Notes: generated by a model not told the origin, from the sequence alone. 64,000 nucleotides of DNA from Rhodospirillaceae bacterium (GCA_040219235.1 JAVJSV010000011.1:1269103-1333102), one strand, 5' to 3'. Numbered from the stretch's first letter, positions 24,010 to 32,368 are shown. Numbers and translations: made by a program.

Positions 24010-25512
24010 ATGGCGAAAAAATCTCTTACGTATCAAAACGATCCCGATGGCATTCGGCTGCCCATCAAGGTCGACACCACGTCCAATGGCGAGTTCATGC
24101 CGCGTGCGCTGTCCGCAGCCAATGTCGAAGCCAATGCGCGGGCGCTGCATGCGGCGGATGAAAACGCCCGGCATGTCGGTAAGGGGCGGCGGGAGTTTCT
24201 CGTCTCCACGGCTGGCGCGGCCACAACACTTCTGGCTTTTAACGAGGTCAACGCGGCCACGGGCAAGCGCGGCAGTTCCTACGAGTTGCCGTGGGAGGCC
24301 GGCAAGGATGAAGCGGCTGCCGCCGAGGCTTTGGATGGCGATGAATTCATCTTCGACATTCAAGCTCATCACGTTGGTAACATTGAAAGTTGGGTCGAAG
24401 GCACACCGTTGTACCCCGCACGCAACAACTTCAAATTTTTCGCGCCCCAATCCGGGTGCGACTACGGCGGTGATGATCCCAACCTTGGTCATATCGAATG
24501 TCTGACCGGTGAGTCCTATGTCAAAGAAGTATTTATGGACAGCGACACGGATATCGCTGTGTTGTCCTTTGGGCCGGCCCCTAACAACGAGATGATGCCG
24601 CAGTATTCGGAAGGCGCGGAGACCATGCGCATTGTCGAAGCGCTGGGCACCACCCAGCGCCTGATGGTCCATGGCCGCTGTATGCCAACCTATGCGGAAG
24701 ACCTCATCGCAATGGACGAAACGGCAGCCAATTGGGACGTCGCCGCGTGGAAGACCTATACCCAGCACGGCCCCAACGACACCGGCTATTTTCTCGATGA
24801 TGATCTGGGCCAGACGTTTATCGACAAAGTGCGTACCACTGGCATCAACCGTATTGCCGTGCACAAAGGGTTGCCGTTTTTGCAGTACACCGAGAACTTA
24901 AAATACGCTGGCTGTCGCGACGTCGGACCTGCCGCTACGCAAAATCCTGACATCACGTTTATGATTTATCACGCGGGCTACGACATGCGCGTGCCAGAAG
25001 GGCCATACCAGCGCGGCTCTGGCGCCGGTGTTGACGACCTGATTACCTCGCTCGTTGACAGCGGTATCAAGGCCAGTGCGCCGCAGAATGTCTACGCTGA
25101 AATCGGCAGCACTTGGCGCTACCTGATGCGTGATCCTGACCAGGCGGCGCATGTCATCGGCAAATTGCTGAAGTATGTTGGTGAAGACCGCGTGTTGTGG
25201 GGCACAGATTCCATCTGGTACGGCTCACCACAGGATCAGATTATGGCCTTCCGGGCCTTTCAGATTTCCGAAGAATTCCAGGAAAAATATGGTTATCCGA
25301 AAATCACGCCGGAGATTCGCGCCAAGGTGTTCGGCCTTAACGGCGCGGCGGCCTATGACCTGTCACCGGAAGACGTGCGCAAACACACCAAAGTCGATCC
25401 GGTCGAAAAAGCCAAGCAAGAATACGCAGAGCGGCAAGACCCCAGCTATCTCACCTATGGTCCCAAAAACCGGCGTGAATTTTTGCGGTTTTTGTCGCAG
25501 CAGGACCGGTAG
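24010..25512 (+). CDS. Amidohydrolase_2-family protein with an internal Tat-like motif
   Basis: A 500-residue metal-dependent amidohydrolase of the ACMSD-like clan. Landmarks are DIQAHHV near residue 118 (HxH-like metal site), HKGLPF near residue 287, MIYHAGYDMR near residue 322, and the C-terminal metal Asp in RVLWGTDSIWYGSPQDQI. A Tat-type signature, GRREFLVSTAGAATTLLAF, sits at residues 59-77 behind a 58-residue hydrophilic extension, which is odd for an export signal. ATG 24010 has a strong GGGGAGG site, so the extension appears to be genuinely translated. It shares the neighbourhood with the DUF1838 protein at 25668, so both may act on the same compound. Confidence 0.83.
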   Translation: MAKKSLTYQNDPDGIRLPIKVDTTSNGEFMPRALSAANVEANARALHAADENARHVGKGRREFLVSTAGAATTLLAFNEVNAATGKRGSSYELPWEAGKDEAAAAEALDGDEFIFDIQAHHVGNIESWVEGTPLYPARNNFKFFAPQSGCDYGGDDPNLGHIECLTGESYVKEVFMDSDTDIAVLSFGPAPNNEMMPQYSEGAETMRIVEALGTTQRLMVHGRCMPTYAEDLIAMDETAANWDVAAWKTYTQHGPNDTGYFLDDDLGQTFIDKVRTTGINRIAVHKGLPFLQYTENLKYAGCRDVGPAATQNPDITFMIYHAGYDMRVPEGPYQRGSGAGVDDLITSLVDSGIKASAPQNVYAEIGSTWRYLMRDPDQAAHVIGKLLKYVGEDRVLWGTDSIWYGSPQDQIMAFRAFQISEEFQEKYGYPKITPEIRAKVFGLNGAAAYDLSPEDVRKHTKVDPVEKAKQEYAERQDPSYLTYGPKNRREFLRFLSQQDR

Positions 25513-25667
25513 GCCGACATGCCTCCCGCATCGCTCTCACTAGCTGGACGCACAGTCAGGTCTATGCGCCATGCTCCATGTCCCTTCGCTAGTGTAGTTA
25601 AGGTATTCAAACGACACCGCCCTTAAATGGGCTTTGCTATCGCGTGGTTCAACACAAGGGGAGCTTG

Positions 25668-26489
25668 ATGATGCCGATAACGCGCCGTAATGCTGTTGCC
25701 GGTGCAGCCGCACTTGCGGTAACGCCCGCGCTTGTTTCAACCCGCGCACACGCCGCCCTGGACCTCACCGCGCCCGAGAACAAAGTCGAGGTTTACCGTC
25801 GCATGCGTGCCGGCACGGAAGACGGTGCGTTGATGTTATGGTGGTGGAATGGTTTTGTCTGGGCCAAACCCAACAACGATATCGCCGTGCATATTCTCAC
25901 TGTCGAAGGTCTGACCTTTCAGCGCTTGACCACCCAATCCGATGGAACCCTAACCGACGCCCAAGCTGGCCGCGGCACCTTTCGCGACCCAGAGACCAAC
26001 GCACCGTTAACAACCTGGACCAATACGCTCAACGGCGTGACCGCCGCGCCGGATCACATTCGCTCGCTCAATCGCGGCGTCATTACGCCAGACGGGCTCG
26101 CGCGGCAGCACAGCGACCGGGTGCTTCACTTCGAAAGCGAGATCACCGCGCCGATGATCACGGGCAAGCAGATTTTCATGCGCGAGAATTTTCTCACCAA
26201 AAACAAAGGCCGTGCGCCCGGAGCGGTCAGCACCTCGTCCTCCCTGACCACCTACACCGCGACGGTGACCGATATCGCCGACGACGATGCAGCGTTCCGG
26301 CCCTGTACATTCAACTATCAAAGCCTTGGCGGGTTCCGTCCCTGGATGGGCATGGACGACAGCACCGGCGTGTTGTCGTGGCAGACCGTCGGTCAAAAAC
26401 TGGAACGTGGCGCGGACGATGCCCCAGCCGGCATCAGAACCTGGGTGGACACCAACTATCCCGGCTTCTTGGAGGACCCGGGCATATAG
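25668..26489 (+). CDS. Tat-exported DUF1838-family protein (short form)
   Basis: A 273-residue exported protein. The Tat leader ITRRNAVAGAAALAVTPALV is near-canonical. The mature sequence has DUF1838 features: LDLTAPENKVEVYRRMRAGTEDG, a Trp-rich LMLWWWNGFVWAKPNN, and a C-terminal FRPWMGMDDSTGVLSWQTVG segment. It is shorter than the relative at 16602. Function is unestablished; the recurrent pairing with exported hydrolase-like genes in this window suggests a role in breakdown of an organic substrate. GGGGAG lies 6 nt before ATG 25668; the adjacent ATG 25671 is also usable. Confidence 0.8.
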   Translation: MMPITRRNAVAGAAALAVTPALVSTRAHAALDLTAPENKVEVYRRMRAGTEDGALMLWWWNGFVWAKPNNDIAVHILTVEGLTFQRLTTQSDGTLTDAQAGRGTFRDPETNAPLTTWTNTLNGVTAAPDHIRSLNRGVITPDGLARQHSDRVLHFESEITAPMITGKQIFMRENFLTKNKGRAPGAVSTSSSLTTYTATVTDIADDDAAFRPCTFNYQSLGGFRPWMGMDDSTGVLSWQTVGQKLERGADDAPAGIRTWVDTNYPGFLEDPGI

Positions 26490-26594
26490 GCCGTTGCGTC
26501 TCTGCTGTGATCACGCATCGTGGGACGCTGTGGGGCGAGGTCTGTTGCCCGAGGTCGGCATAGGGGACTCCTGTGTAATATTTGAACGGTAAGT

Positions 26595-26614
26595 ATAACA
26601 ACATAAGTTGTTAT
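26595..26614 (+). terminator. AT-rich hairpin, possible weak terminator
   Basis: ATAACAAC pairs perfectly with GTTGTTAT across the loop ATAA and is followed by TTTTC. It lies 105 nt after the DUF1838 stop. The stem is low in GC, so terminator strength is doubtful. Confidence 0.35.
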
Positions 26615-26768
26615 TTTCAATAAAATTGAGCAAGGGCTGTCAGCTTTGCATCATAGTTCGGCGTGCATGGGCTCGTTCCAAGGGGGCAGGCCGAGGCGGT
26701 TCCATGGGCTTGTTCCTTCGATCATACGTGCATGGACTCGTTTGATCTGAACCAGTCGTGCATGGGCT

Positions 26769-26892
26769 CGAACCCAGGGGGAGAGCCCCCAAAAAATCCC
26801 GAACCCAGGGGGAGAGCCCCCAAAAAATCTCGAACCCAGGGGGAGAGCCCCCAAAAAATCTCGAACCCAGGGGGAGAGCCCCCAAACAATAA
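26769..26892. repeat. 31-bp direct tandem repeat, four copies
   Basis: Units start at 26769, 26800, 26831 and 26862 with exact 31-bp period. Each begins CGAACCCAGGGGGAGAGCCC and ends in an A-tract plus TC. The first three are almost identical (one C/T difference); the fourth diverges after CCCCCAAA, and a degraded fifth start (TCGAACCAAGG) follows. Each unit contains a GGGGG-AGAG-CCCCC mini-hairpin followed by A6. There are no spacers, so it is not CRISPR. A period not divisible by 3 argues against coding. Function is unknown; replication slippage could change copy number. Confidence 0.9.
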
Positions 26893-26913
26893 TTCTCGAA
26901 CCAAGGTGAAACT

Positions 26914-26979
26914 CTGAATTTGGCGACCCTGGGCGGGGTTCATAGCGCTTGAAACTTCAACGAGTCGCCCCAGATTCAG
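26914..26979. repeat. Imperfect long inverted repeat after the tandem array
   Basis: CTGAATTTGGCGAC at 26914-26927 is matched by GTCGCCCCAGATTCAG at 26964-26979 in inverted orientation, with a two-base bulge and one mismatch. The 36-nt interior holds a further small palindrome, TTGAAACTTCAA. It could form a stable RNA hairpin or be a remnant of a mobile repeat. Confidence 0.55.
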
Positions 26980-27156
26980 TTGACTCATTGCCGAGACACG
27001 TTTAGGGGTCTAAATGTGACCTAGTTTAATCGGGGCTTCCCTGTGCCACCTTAGGGTGAAGCAGGGAGGGTAACCGTGTTTAACGTGGTTATTAATTGGC
27101 CTCATGCCCGTTGTGGGAGAGGCCCTACGTGTGTACGTACTACTGGAGAATATACT

Positions 27157-27363
27157 ATGCCGAGCGGAACCGTTAAGTGGTTCAATGCGACCAAGGGCTA
27201 CGGGTTTATCGAACCCGACGACGGCTCGAAGGACGCTTTTGTCCATATCTCAGCCGTTGAGCGCGCCGGATTGTCCGGTCTCAATGAAGGCCAAAAAGTT
27301 CAATTCGAACTCGTGCAAGGCCAAAACGGCAAAGCCTCTGCCGAAAACTTGGTCGTCGAATAA
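27157..27363 (+). CDS. CspA-family cold-shock protein
   Basis: A 68-residue single cold-shock domain. RNP1 is GYGFIEP and RNP2 is DAFVHIS, after the standard opening [11 protein letters not shown]. It binds single-stranded RNA/DNA and acts as an RNA chaperone. ATG 27157 is preceded by GGAGAATATACT. A long untranslated leader upstream would fit the thermosensing leaders of csp genes, but its start is not mapped. Two hairpin terminators follow. Confidence 0.96.
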   Translation: MPSGTVKWFNATKGYGFIEPDDGSKDAFVHISAVERAGLSGLNEGQKVQFELVQGQNGKASAENLVVE

Positions 27364-27388
27364 GTCTCGGCGATCTCAGTTGAGTACA

Positions 27389-27420
27389 CCGCACTCACTT
27401 CGGTGAGTGCGGCGTTCTTT
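27389..27420 (+). terminator. Rho-independent terminator with UUCG loop
   Basis: CCGCACTCAC pairs perfectly with GTGAGTGCGG around a TTCG tetraloop and is followed by CGTTCTTTT. It lies 25 nt after the cold-shock gene stop. Confidence 0.88.
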
Positions 27421-27433
27421 TAAGAGGTACACT

Positions 27434-27467
27434 AAAACCAACGGCTCCGTCAGGCTTGTTGGTTTTT
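27434..27467. terminator. Second, bidirectional terminator
   Basis: AAAACCAAC (27434-27442) pairs with GTTGGTTTT (27458-27466) and is followed by T residues. It can back up the cold-shock terminator and end the leftward ThDP-enzyme operon, whose last stop is at 27495. Confidence 0.75.
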
Positions 27468-27494
27468 TTGTGCCTGGAATTTGCAGATCGGACC

Positions 27495-29216
27495 CTATGC
27501 GTCAGGATCAACCAGCACATCAATCAGCGTCGGTCGTCCCCGTGCCAGCGATGCCATGGCACGCTCAAACGCGGCCGGTAAATCTTCCGGTAGAGCCACC
27601 GGGCCAACCGTCGCCCAGCCTTGGGCTTTGGCCAGTCCACACAAATCCGGCGGCGGATCATCCAGCCGTTGTCCCACCCACTTGTTCGCCCGGGGACGGT
27701 TTCTCGCCTGTGCCACGCGATCTTGGTGGCGTTCATCATTGTAGAACGAGCGGTTGTTGTTGATCACCGCCAGGACCGGCAGTTGCCGCTGTCCGGCAGT
27801 CCATAAGCTCGCCATACCAGACAGTAAATCCCCATCGCCAGTGGCACACACCACGATGCGCTCCGGGTCGGTGTCCTGCATCGCCAGCGCGGCGCCAATT
27901 GCAAACGGTGGCCCAGCGCCAATCACACCGCCGGCATCCGCGCCCAGATAGTCCAGCGGATGATCAAACGGAGACGCGTCTACCGGCCAGCCAAAGGGCA
28001 GGCAGGCGTAGCAGGTTTTATGAGTGCGCAGAGCGTGTGTTGTTGCCTCTGCCAAATGCGCCATAGAAATGGTTTTTGTTTGGGGGACTGATACCACGTC
28101 CGGTTTTACACGGGCATTCTCAGAACTGGCGGGTGCATCCAGCGCTTGAAGCAGGGCCTTGGTGGTGCTGTCCGGGTCAGCCAGCAGCATGATGTCGGCG
28201 CGCGGCAGGCCCAGGTAATCCATCACCGCGCCGGTATGCGCATAGCGGTCCAGGGAGGCATGAATCACGGTCAGCGCGTCGTCCTCGCTGCGCCCAGCCG
28301 TGTCCAAAATCGCTTTCACATCCAGCCAGTCCAGACTGAGAACCACGTCGGCTTCGTTCAACGCCTTCAGGTCATCTTTGCCTTGAAACAGCGGCAAGAC
28401 TTTTTCATGCAAGGGATGTGAATTGGGAAATGATGCGGCCAGTTTCAGCGCTGTATACACTTTTGCATTCAGGGCTTCGGCCAGTTGAATTCGGCGCGCC
28501 CAGTCCTGCTCATCGCGCGAGACACGCCCCGCCAGAATGACCACGTTTTTGCCGGTGCGAAGCGCCTCTGCTGCGCGCTCCAGACCCTCTGCATCCGGCC
28601 CTGGGGGTGCGGCCACGGGATAATGTTTAGGATCGGGCAGGGCGATTGGCTCGTCCAACGCCTGTTCTTGCAGGGCGGCATCCAGGCACACATAGGTCGG
28701 CCCCATCGGCGCGGTCGAGGCCATCAGGTATGCCCGCAATACGGATTCCGCAATCGCCGCAGCAGACCCCGGCTGATCATCCCATTTGAGGTAATCCCGC
28801 ACCATCGCCGCCTGATCTGCAGCGGTATGAATCCAATCAATCCAGGGGCGGCGTTTGGCCGCATCCACCGGACCGGTCGCGCCCATAATCACCATCGGCA
28901 TACGGTCGGCAAAGGCATCGAAGATGTTGATCGACGCGTGCATCACCCCAATGTTGGCATGTAGCGCCACGCCCATGGGTTTGCCAGTGACCTTTGCATA
29001 CCCGTGAGCGATGGCCACAGCCGCTTGCTCGGTCAGGCACAGCACCATCTCGGGGTCTTTATTGCCCAGGTAATTGACGATGGAATCATGCAGCCCCCGG
29101 AAGCTCGCACCGGGCACCAGGCTGATGTATTTCAGGCGGGCGCGTTGCAGCATCTCCGCAGCCACATCGCTGGCCCAGCCAAGCGCGGGCTGTTGCGGGG
29201 GAACAAACTCTGACAT
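27495..29216 (-). CDS. Thiamine-diphosphate-dependent decarboxylase/synthase-like enzyme
   Basis: A 573-residue enzyme of the acetolactate synthase/benzoylformate decarboxylase superfamily. The N-terminal PYR domain carries the cofactor-activating Glu in CLTEQAAVAIAHGYAK near residue 62. The C-terminal PP domain carries the ThDP/Mg motif GDGDLLSG...INNN near residue 470. It lacks features that would fix the substrate (2-oxo acid decarboxylation or carboligation). It is third in a pyrE-GNAT-ThDP run, 11 nt after the GNAT gene, with AGGAGAT as ribosome site. It is probably not the biosynthetic acetolactate synthase, since no small subunit adjoins. Confidence 0.85.
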   Translation of the reverse strand: MSEFVPPQQPALGWASDVAAEMLQRARLKYISLVPGASFRGLHDSIVNYLGNKDPEMVLCLTEQAAVAIAHGYAKVTGKPMGVALHANIGVMHASINIFDAFADRMPMVIMGATGPVDAAKRRPWIDWIHTAADQAAMVRDYLKWDDQPGSAAAIAESVLRAYLMASTAPMGPTYVCLDAALQEQALDEPIALPDPKHYPVAAPPGPDAEGLERAAEALRTGKNVVILAGRVSRDEQDWARRIQLAEALNAKVYTALKLAASFPNSHPLHEKVLPLFQGKDDLKALNEADVVLSLDWLDVKAILDTAGRSEDDALTVIHASLDRYAHTGAVMDYLGLPRADIMLLADPDSTTKALLQALDAPASSENARVKPDVVSVPQTKTISMAHLAEATTHALRTHKTCYACLPFGWPVDASPFDHPLDYLGADAGGVIGAGPPFAIGAALAMQDTDPERIVVCATGDGDLLSGMASLWTAGQRQLPVLAVINNNRSFYNDERHQDRVAQARNRPRANKWVGQRLDDPPPDLCGLAKAQGWATVGPVALPEDLPAAFERAMASLARGRPTLIDVLVDPDA

Positions 29217-29227
29217 CGGGATATCTC

Positions 29228-29722
29228 CTAAATAGAGGGGATGCTGCGGGCCTTTGACGAGAGGGCGCGGCCCTTAAGATACAACGTGTCGTACTCGCTT
29301 TTTTCTGCCCCTTGAGAGGCATAAAACTTGACACCCCGGCGGTTAAACTTGTGCACCACCCAAACCACACCAATCGCGCCTTCCTGTTTTGCCAGGCGGG
29401 CGACGGCACTCATCAGTTTGTTGCCGGCGCCCCGGCTGCGTTTTGGCTTTGTGACGTATAGGTCTTCCAGCATCAAATGGGGTTCTTCAATGCCGATGTC
29501 GTACATGGGGTGAACATAGGCGTAGCCGACAACGCCGTCGTCATCCACGGCGACGAGCAGATGATCGACTCTTGTCCGCCCAAAACACGCCTTCATAATA
29601 CGGGAGGAGAGCCGTTCTATCGGTTTTTCACCGTCTTCCGCATACCATTGATTGACCAATTCGAGTATGCGGCTGGCGTCTCTCTTGGTCGCGCGCCGGA
29701 CAGCGACACTATACCGGGCCAT
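29228..29722 (-). CDS. GNAT-family N-acetyltransferase
   Basis: A 164-residue acetyltransferase. The fold opens with VAVRRATKRDASRILELVNQW. The acetyl-CoA motif A is LEDLYVTKPKRSRGAGNKLMSAVARLA (R-x-x-G-x-G type) near residue 98. The C-terminal RRGVKFYASQGAEKSEYDTLYLKG completes the domain. The substrate is unknown. It lies 14 nt after pyrE and 11 nt before the ThDP enzyme, in one likely operon. Confidence 0.88.
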   Translation of the reverse strand: MARYSVAVRRATKRDASRILELVNQWYAEDGEKPIERLSSRIMKACFGRTRVDHLLVAVDDDGVVGYAYVHPMYDIGIEEPHLMLEDLYVTKPKRSRGAGNKLMSAVARLAKQEGAIGVVWVVHKFNRRGVKFYASQGAEKSEYDTLYLKGRALSSKARSIPSI

Positions 29723-29736
29723 GCTGCGCCAGTCCT

Positions 29737-30444
29737 TTAATCTGCGCCGCGCCCGCCATGGGCTTCTGACCAGCCAATGGGATCGGCAAGAAAGTCCCGC
29801 ACGCCTTCAATCTTGGCGGCCTCAAAATAATTTCCCGCCTCAGCGGCGTCGAGAACGTCCGCCCAGGTGCACAGATACAGCAGCGACACCTCTTCTTTTT
29901 GCAGGCTGTCCAGCGCCCCCGGAAAGGCCCCGTAGAAGAACACGACGAAGGTATGGTTGCACGTTGCCCCAGCGTCGCGAATGGCTTTCACGAAGGCCAG
30001 CTTGCTGCCGCCATCGGTCGCCAGATCTTCCACCAGCAGCACCTTGGAACCTTCGTCCAGGCGGCCTTCAATCTGCGCCATACGGCCAAAGCCTTTCGGC
30101 TTTTTGCGCACATACTGCATCGGCAGCATCAGCGCATCCGCAATCCACGCCGCATACGGAATCCCAGCCGTCTCGCCGCCGGCAACGCTATCCAGGCTTT
30201 CAAAGCCGATGGTCTGTTCAATCTCTTCGCGGGCCAGCAGAGTGATGGTCCGGCGCGCACGCGGGAACGAAATCAACCAGCGGCAATCAATATAAACCGG
30301 GCTCGCCCATCCAGCCGTAAGCGTGTATGGCTCTTCAGGCCGGAAGTTGACGGCCTTGGTTTCGAGCAGGATATTCGCGATGGTCCGAGCGGCCGCCTGT
30401 TGGCGGGGCGAGCGTGTTGGTGCGTGAGCATTTGTAGACGTCAT
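29737..30444 (-). CDS. pyrE: Orotate phosphoribosyltransferase
   Basis: A 235-residue enzyme of de novo pyrimidine synthesis that joins orotate and PRPP to give orotidine 5'-monophosphate. The PRPP-binding signature is VLLVEDLATDGGSK near residue 130. The opening IANILLETKAVNFRPEEPYTLTAGWASPVYID is typical of OPRT, as is VAGGETAGIPYAAWIAD. The protein is longer at both ends than E. coli PyrE (213 residues). It is first gene of an apparent operon with GNAT and ThDP-enzyme genes. Confidence 0.92.
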   Translation of the reverse strand: MTSTNAHAPTRSPRQQAAARTIANILLETKAVNFRPEEPYTLTAGWASPVYIDCRWLISFPRARRTITLLAREEIEQTIGFESLDSVAGGETAGIPYAAWIADALMLPMQYVRKKPKGFGRMAQIEGRLDEGSKVLLVEDLATDGGSKLAFVKAIRDAGATCNHTFVVFFYGAFPGALDSLQKEEVSLLYLCTWADVLDAAEAGNYFEAAKIEGVRDFLADPIGWSEAHGGRGAD

Positions 30445-30553
30445 TTTTATGAAAGTCTTTCTGCTGTCTTTACGAGTTAAGCTTCCCCTTGTTTACTGAG
30501 TTGTGTCGCATCTCTCAACGCCTACGGACGGATCGTTTTTCCTTGCCCATCGT

Positions 30554-31570
30554 ATGACCGCATCTTCCCAGACTTCTCCCATCCTTTGGGCTCTGACAGA
30601 CGACCGGCCGGGCAATAATGTTCAGGTTTTGGGCGTTGCGCGTGCGCTCGGCTGGACGGTTATCGAGAAGCCGATTCGCTATACCGCTTTCGCGCGCCTG
30701 CCAAATATCATCCGCCGGGCCACGTTGGCGGGGGTGACAGATGCCAGCCGGGCCGAATTGAACGGTCCCTGGCCAGATGTGGTCATTGCGGCAGGGCGTC
30801 GCGCGGCTCCTGTGGCGCGCTGGATTAAAAAACAATCGTCATCGCGTCCTGAAGGCCCGGCCAAGCTCGTCCAAATTATGTTTCCGGGGCGCACCGGGGC
30901 CCGGGATTTTGATCTCATTGCAGTGCCGGATCATGATGCCAAACCCCGGGTGGCAAAGTGGTCCAATGTGATGACCATGACGGGGGCCCCGAGTCTGATC
31001 ACCCCTGACTTGCTGACCGCAGAAGCTGCGCGCTGGCGCGACCGTTTTGACTCCCTGCCGCGGCCCTACATTGCTGTCATCGTCGGCGGGGCGACCCGCC
31101 GCAAACCGTTTTCGACAGCGCGGGCCTTTGATCTGGGGTTGCAGGTCGCCGCCCTGGCAAAAGAGACGTCCGGCACTGTTCTTTTGTCGACCTCCCGCCG
31201 CACCGGTCCGGCGGCGGAATTGGCCTTGATGCAGGTGATCCCCGAGCCGCGTGAAGTGTTCGCCTGGGGCCAGACCGGCGAGAACCCCTATCTCGGCTAT
31301 CTGGCGCTGGCCGATTTCATTGTTGTGACCGGCGACTCCGTCACCATGTGTGCCGAGGCCTGTGCCACCCAAGCGCCGATTTATATTTACGCGCCGCCGA
31401 AGTTGGTCAGCGCCAAACACGCACGATTACATCAGCGACTTTATGATCTCGGCTATGCTAAGCCCCTTGGCGAAAGACTAGAGGACTGGACGCATCCGCC
31501 TCTTAATCCTGCAACCGCCATCGCCACTGCCATCAAGCGTCTCATCGATGGCGCGCCGCTGAAAGAATAA
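30554..31570 (+). CDS. ELM1/GtrOC1-family protein (putative nucleoside-diphosphate-sugar epimerase, DUF1022)
   Basis: A 338-residue protein of the mitochondrial-fission ELM1-like family common in alphaproteobacteria. Hallmarks are ILWALTDDRPGNNVQVLGVARALG at the N-terminus, VIAAGRRAAPVARWIK, VGGATRRKPF and VTGDSVTMCAEACATQAPIYIY. The two-Rossmann layout is that of GT-B glycosyltransferases; the bacterial role is uncertain and probably envelope-related. ATG 30554 or an upstream GTG at 30503 could be the start; neither has a good ribosome site. The hydroxypyruvate isomerase gene follows after 9 nt. Confidence 0.82.
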   Translation: MTASSQTSPILWALTDDRPGNNVQVLGVARALGWTVIEKPIRYTAFARLPNIIRRATLAGVTDASRAELNGPWPDVVIAAGRRAAPVARWIKKQSSSRPEGPAKLVQIMFPGRTGARDFDLIAVPDHDAKPRVAKWSNVMTMTGAPSLITPDLLTAEAARWRDRFDSLPRPYIAVIVGGATRRKPFSTARAFDLGLQVAALAKETSGTVLLSTSRRTGPAAELALMQVIPEPREVFAWGQTGENPYLGYLALADFIVVTGDSVTMCAEACATQAPIYIYAPPKLVSAKHARLHQRLYDLGYAKPLGERLEDWTHPPLNPATAIATAIKRLIDGAPLKE

Positions 31571-31579
31571 GGTCTACCT

Positions 31580-32359
31580 ATGCCACGCTTTTCCGCCAAC
31601 GTTTCAATGCTGTTTACCGAAGTGCCATTTCTTGAGCGGTTTCAGGCGGCGGCTGACTGCGGTTTCAAAGGGGCAGAATGCATGTTTCCCTATGCAGAAC
31701 CGGCAGAGACAGTTGGCGCTGCTGTGGCCAAGGCGAAACTTAAAATGACCTTGTTCAACGCGCCGCCGGGTGACTTTGCAGACGGGGAACGCGGTTTGGC
31801 GGCCCTGCCTGGCCGGCAGCAGGACTTTAGGGACTCTTTCGAGGTCGCACTGAACTATGCGGAACATCTGAAGTGTAAACGCATCCATGTGCTGGCTGGC
31901 ATTGTGCCAGAAGCGCAGTGGGAAGAGGCGCTGGATGTCTACATCTCCAATCTGGCAGCAGCGTCGGATATGGCACAGGAACAAGACATTACTGTTCTGA
32001 TCGAGCCTATTGTGATGGATGGTTATTTCCTGTTCCGGCCCGATGATGCGGTGCAAGTGCTGGACGATGTGGGCGCGAAGAACCTAAAAATTCTCTACGA
32101 CATCTATCAGGCGCAGTTGGCGCAAGGCGCGATCACAGACTTCCTGGAAAGCCACCTAGACCTGATCGGACATATTCAAATTGCGGGCGTTCCTGGCCGC
32201 AACGAGCCCGACCGGGGCGGCGAACTCAACTGGCCGTATCTGTTCGACCTGCTTGATTCCCACGGCTACGGCGGTTGGGTCGGGGCGGAATACACCCCGC
32301 GTGTCAGCACCACGGCCAGCCTTGGCTGGGCCAGAGATTGGGGCATTGCGGCCCCTTAG
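31580..32359 (+). CDS. hyi: Hydroxypyruvate isomerase (Hyi/OtnI type)
   Basis: A 259-residue TIM-barrel isomerase that interconverts hydroxypyruvate and tartronate semialdehyde or related 2-oxo sugar acids. The opening FSANVSMLFTEVPFLERF is diagnostic. The metal/catalytic residues of the family are visible: Glu in VLIEPI near residue 141, Asp in LYDIYQAQ, Gln/His in GHIQIAGVPGRNEPD, and Glu in VGAEYTP near residue 240. The usual DIYHMQ reads DIYQAQ. ATG 31580 has AAGG 7 nt upstream. No glyoxylate carboligase or tartronate semialdehyde reductase gene adjoins, so the exact pathway is open. Confidence 0.88.
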   Translation: MPRFSANVSMLFTEVPFLERFQAAADCGFKGAECMFPYAEPAETVGAAVAKAKLKMTLFNAPPGDFADGERGLAALPGRQQDFRDSFEVALNYAEHLKCKRIHVLAGIVPEAQWEEALDVYISNLAAASDMAQEQDITVLIEPIVMDGYFLFRPDDAVQVLDDVGAKNLKILYDIYQAQLAQGAITDFLESHLDLIGHIQIAGVPGRNEPDRGGELNWPYLFDLLDSHGYGGWVGAEYTPRVSTTASLGWARDWGIAAP

Positions 32360-32368
32360 CCTGAAACC

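Larger units (their letters stand above)
26490..27156. other. Gene-free 667-nt region with repeats and a long inverted repeat
   Basis: No convincing gene is present. The region holds an AT-rich palindrome (26595-26614), degenerate copies of CGTGCATGGGCTCG (26661, 26731, 26758), a four-copy 31-bp tandem repeat (26769-26892), an imperfect inverted repeat (26914-26979) and the cold-shock gene leader. Short open frames on both strands in the repeats arise because the 31-bp period rotates through all three frames. Confidence 0.7.

Noticed and set aside
23647..24864. 405-codon open frame on the minus strand across LysR and the amidohydrolase
   Set aside because: It spans two well-recognised genes on the other strand and their spacer, has an unnatural His/Arg/Gly composition and no ribosome site or family motif.
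26769..26892. CRISPR array
   Set aside because: The repeat units abut directly with no unique spacers, and no cas gene is present.
26769..26892. tRNA-like or tRNA-derived element because of GGGTTCGA on the reverse strand
   Set aside because: Only the T-loop-like octamer is present; no acceptor, D or anticodon arm can be folded.
26640..26988. Overlapping short ORFs encoding Gly/Pro/Phe-rich repeats on the minus strand
   Set aside because: They arise from the 31-bp repeat read in successive frames; the period is not a multiple of three and no ribosome site is seen.
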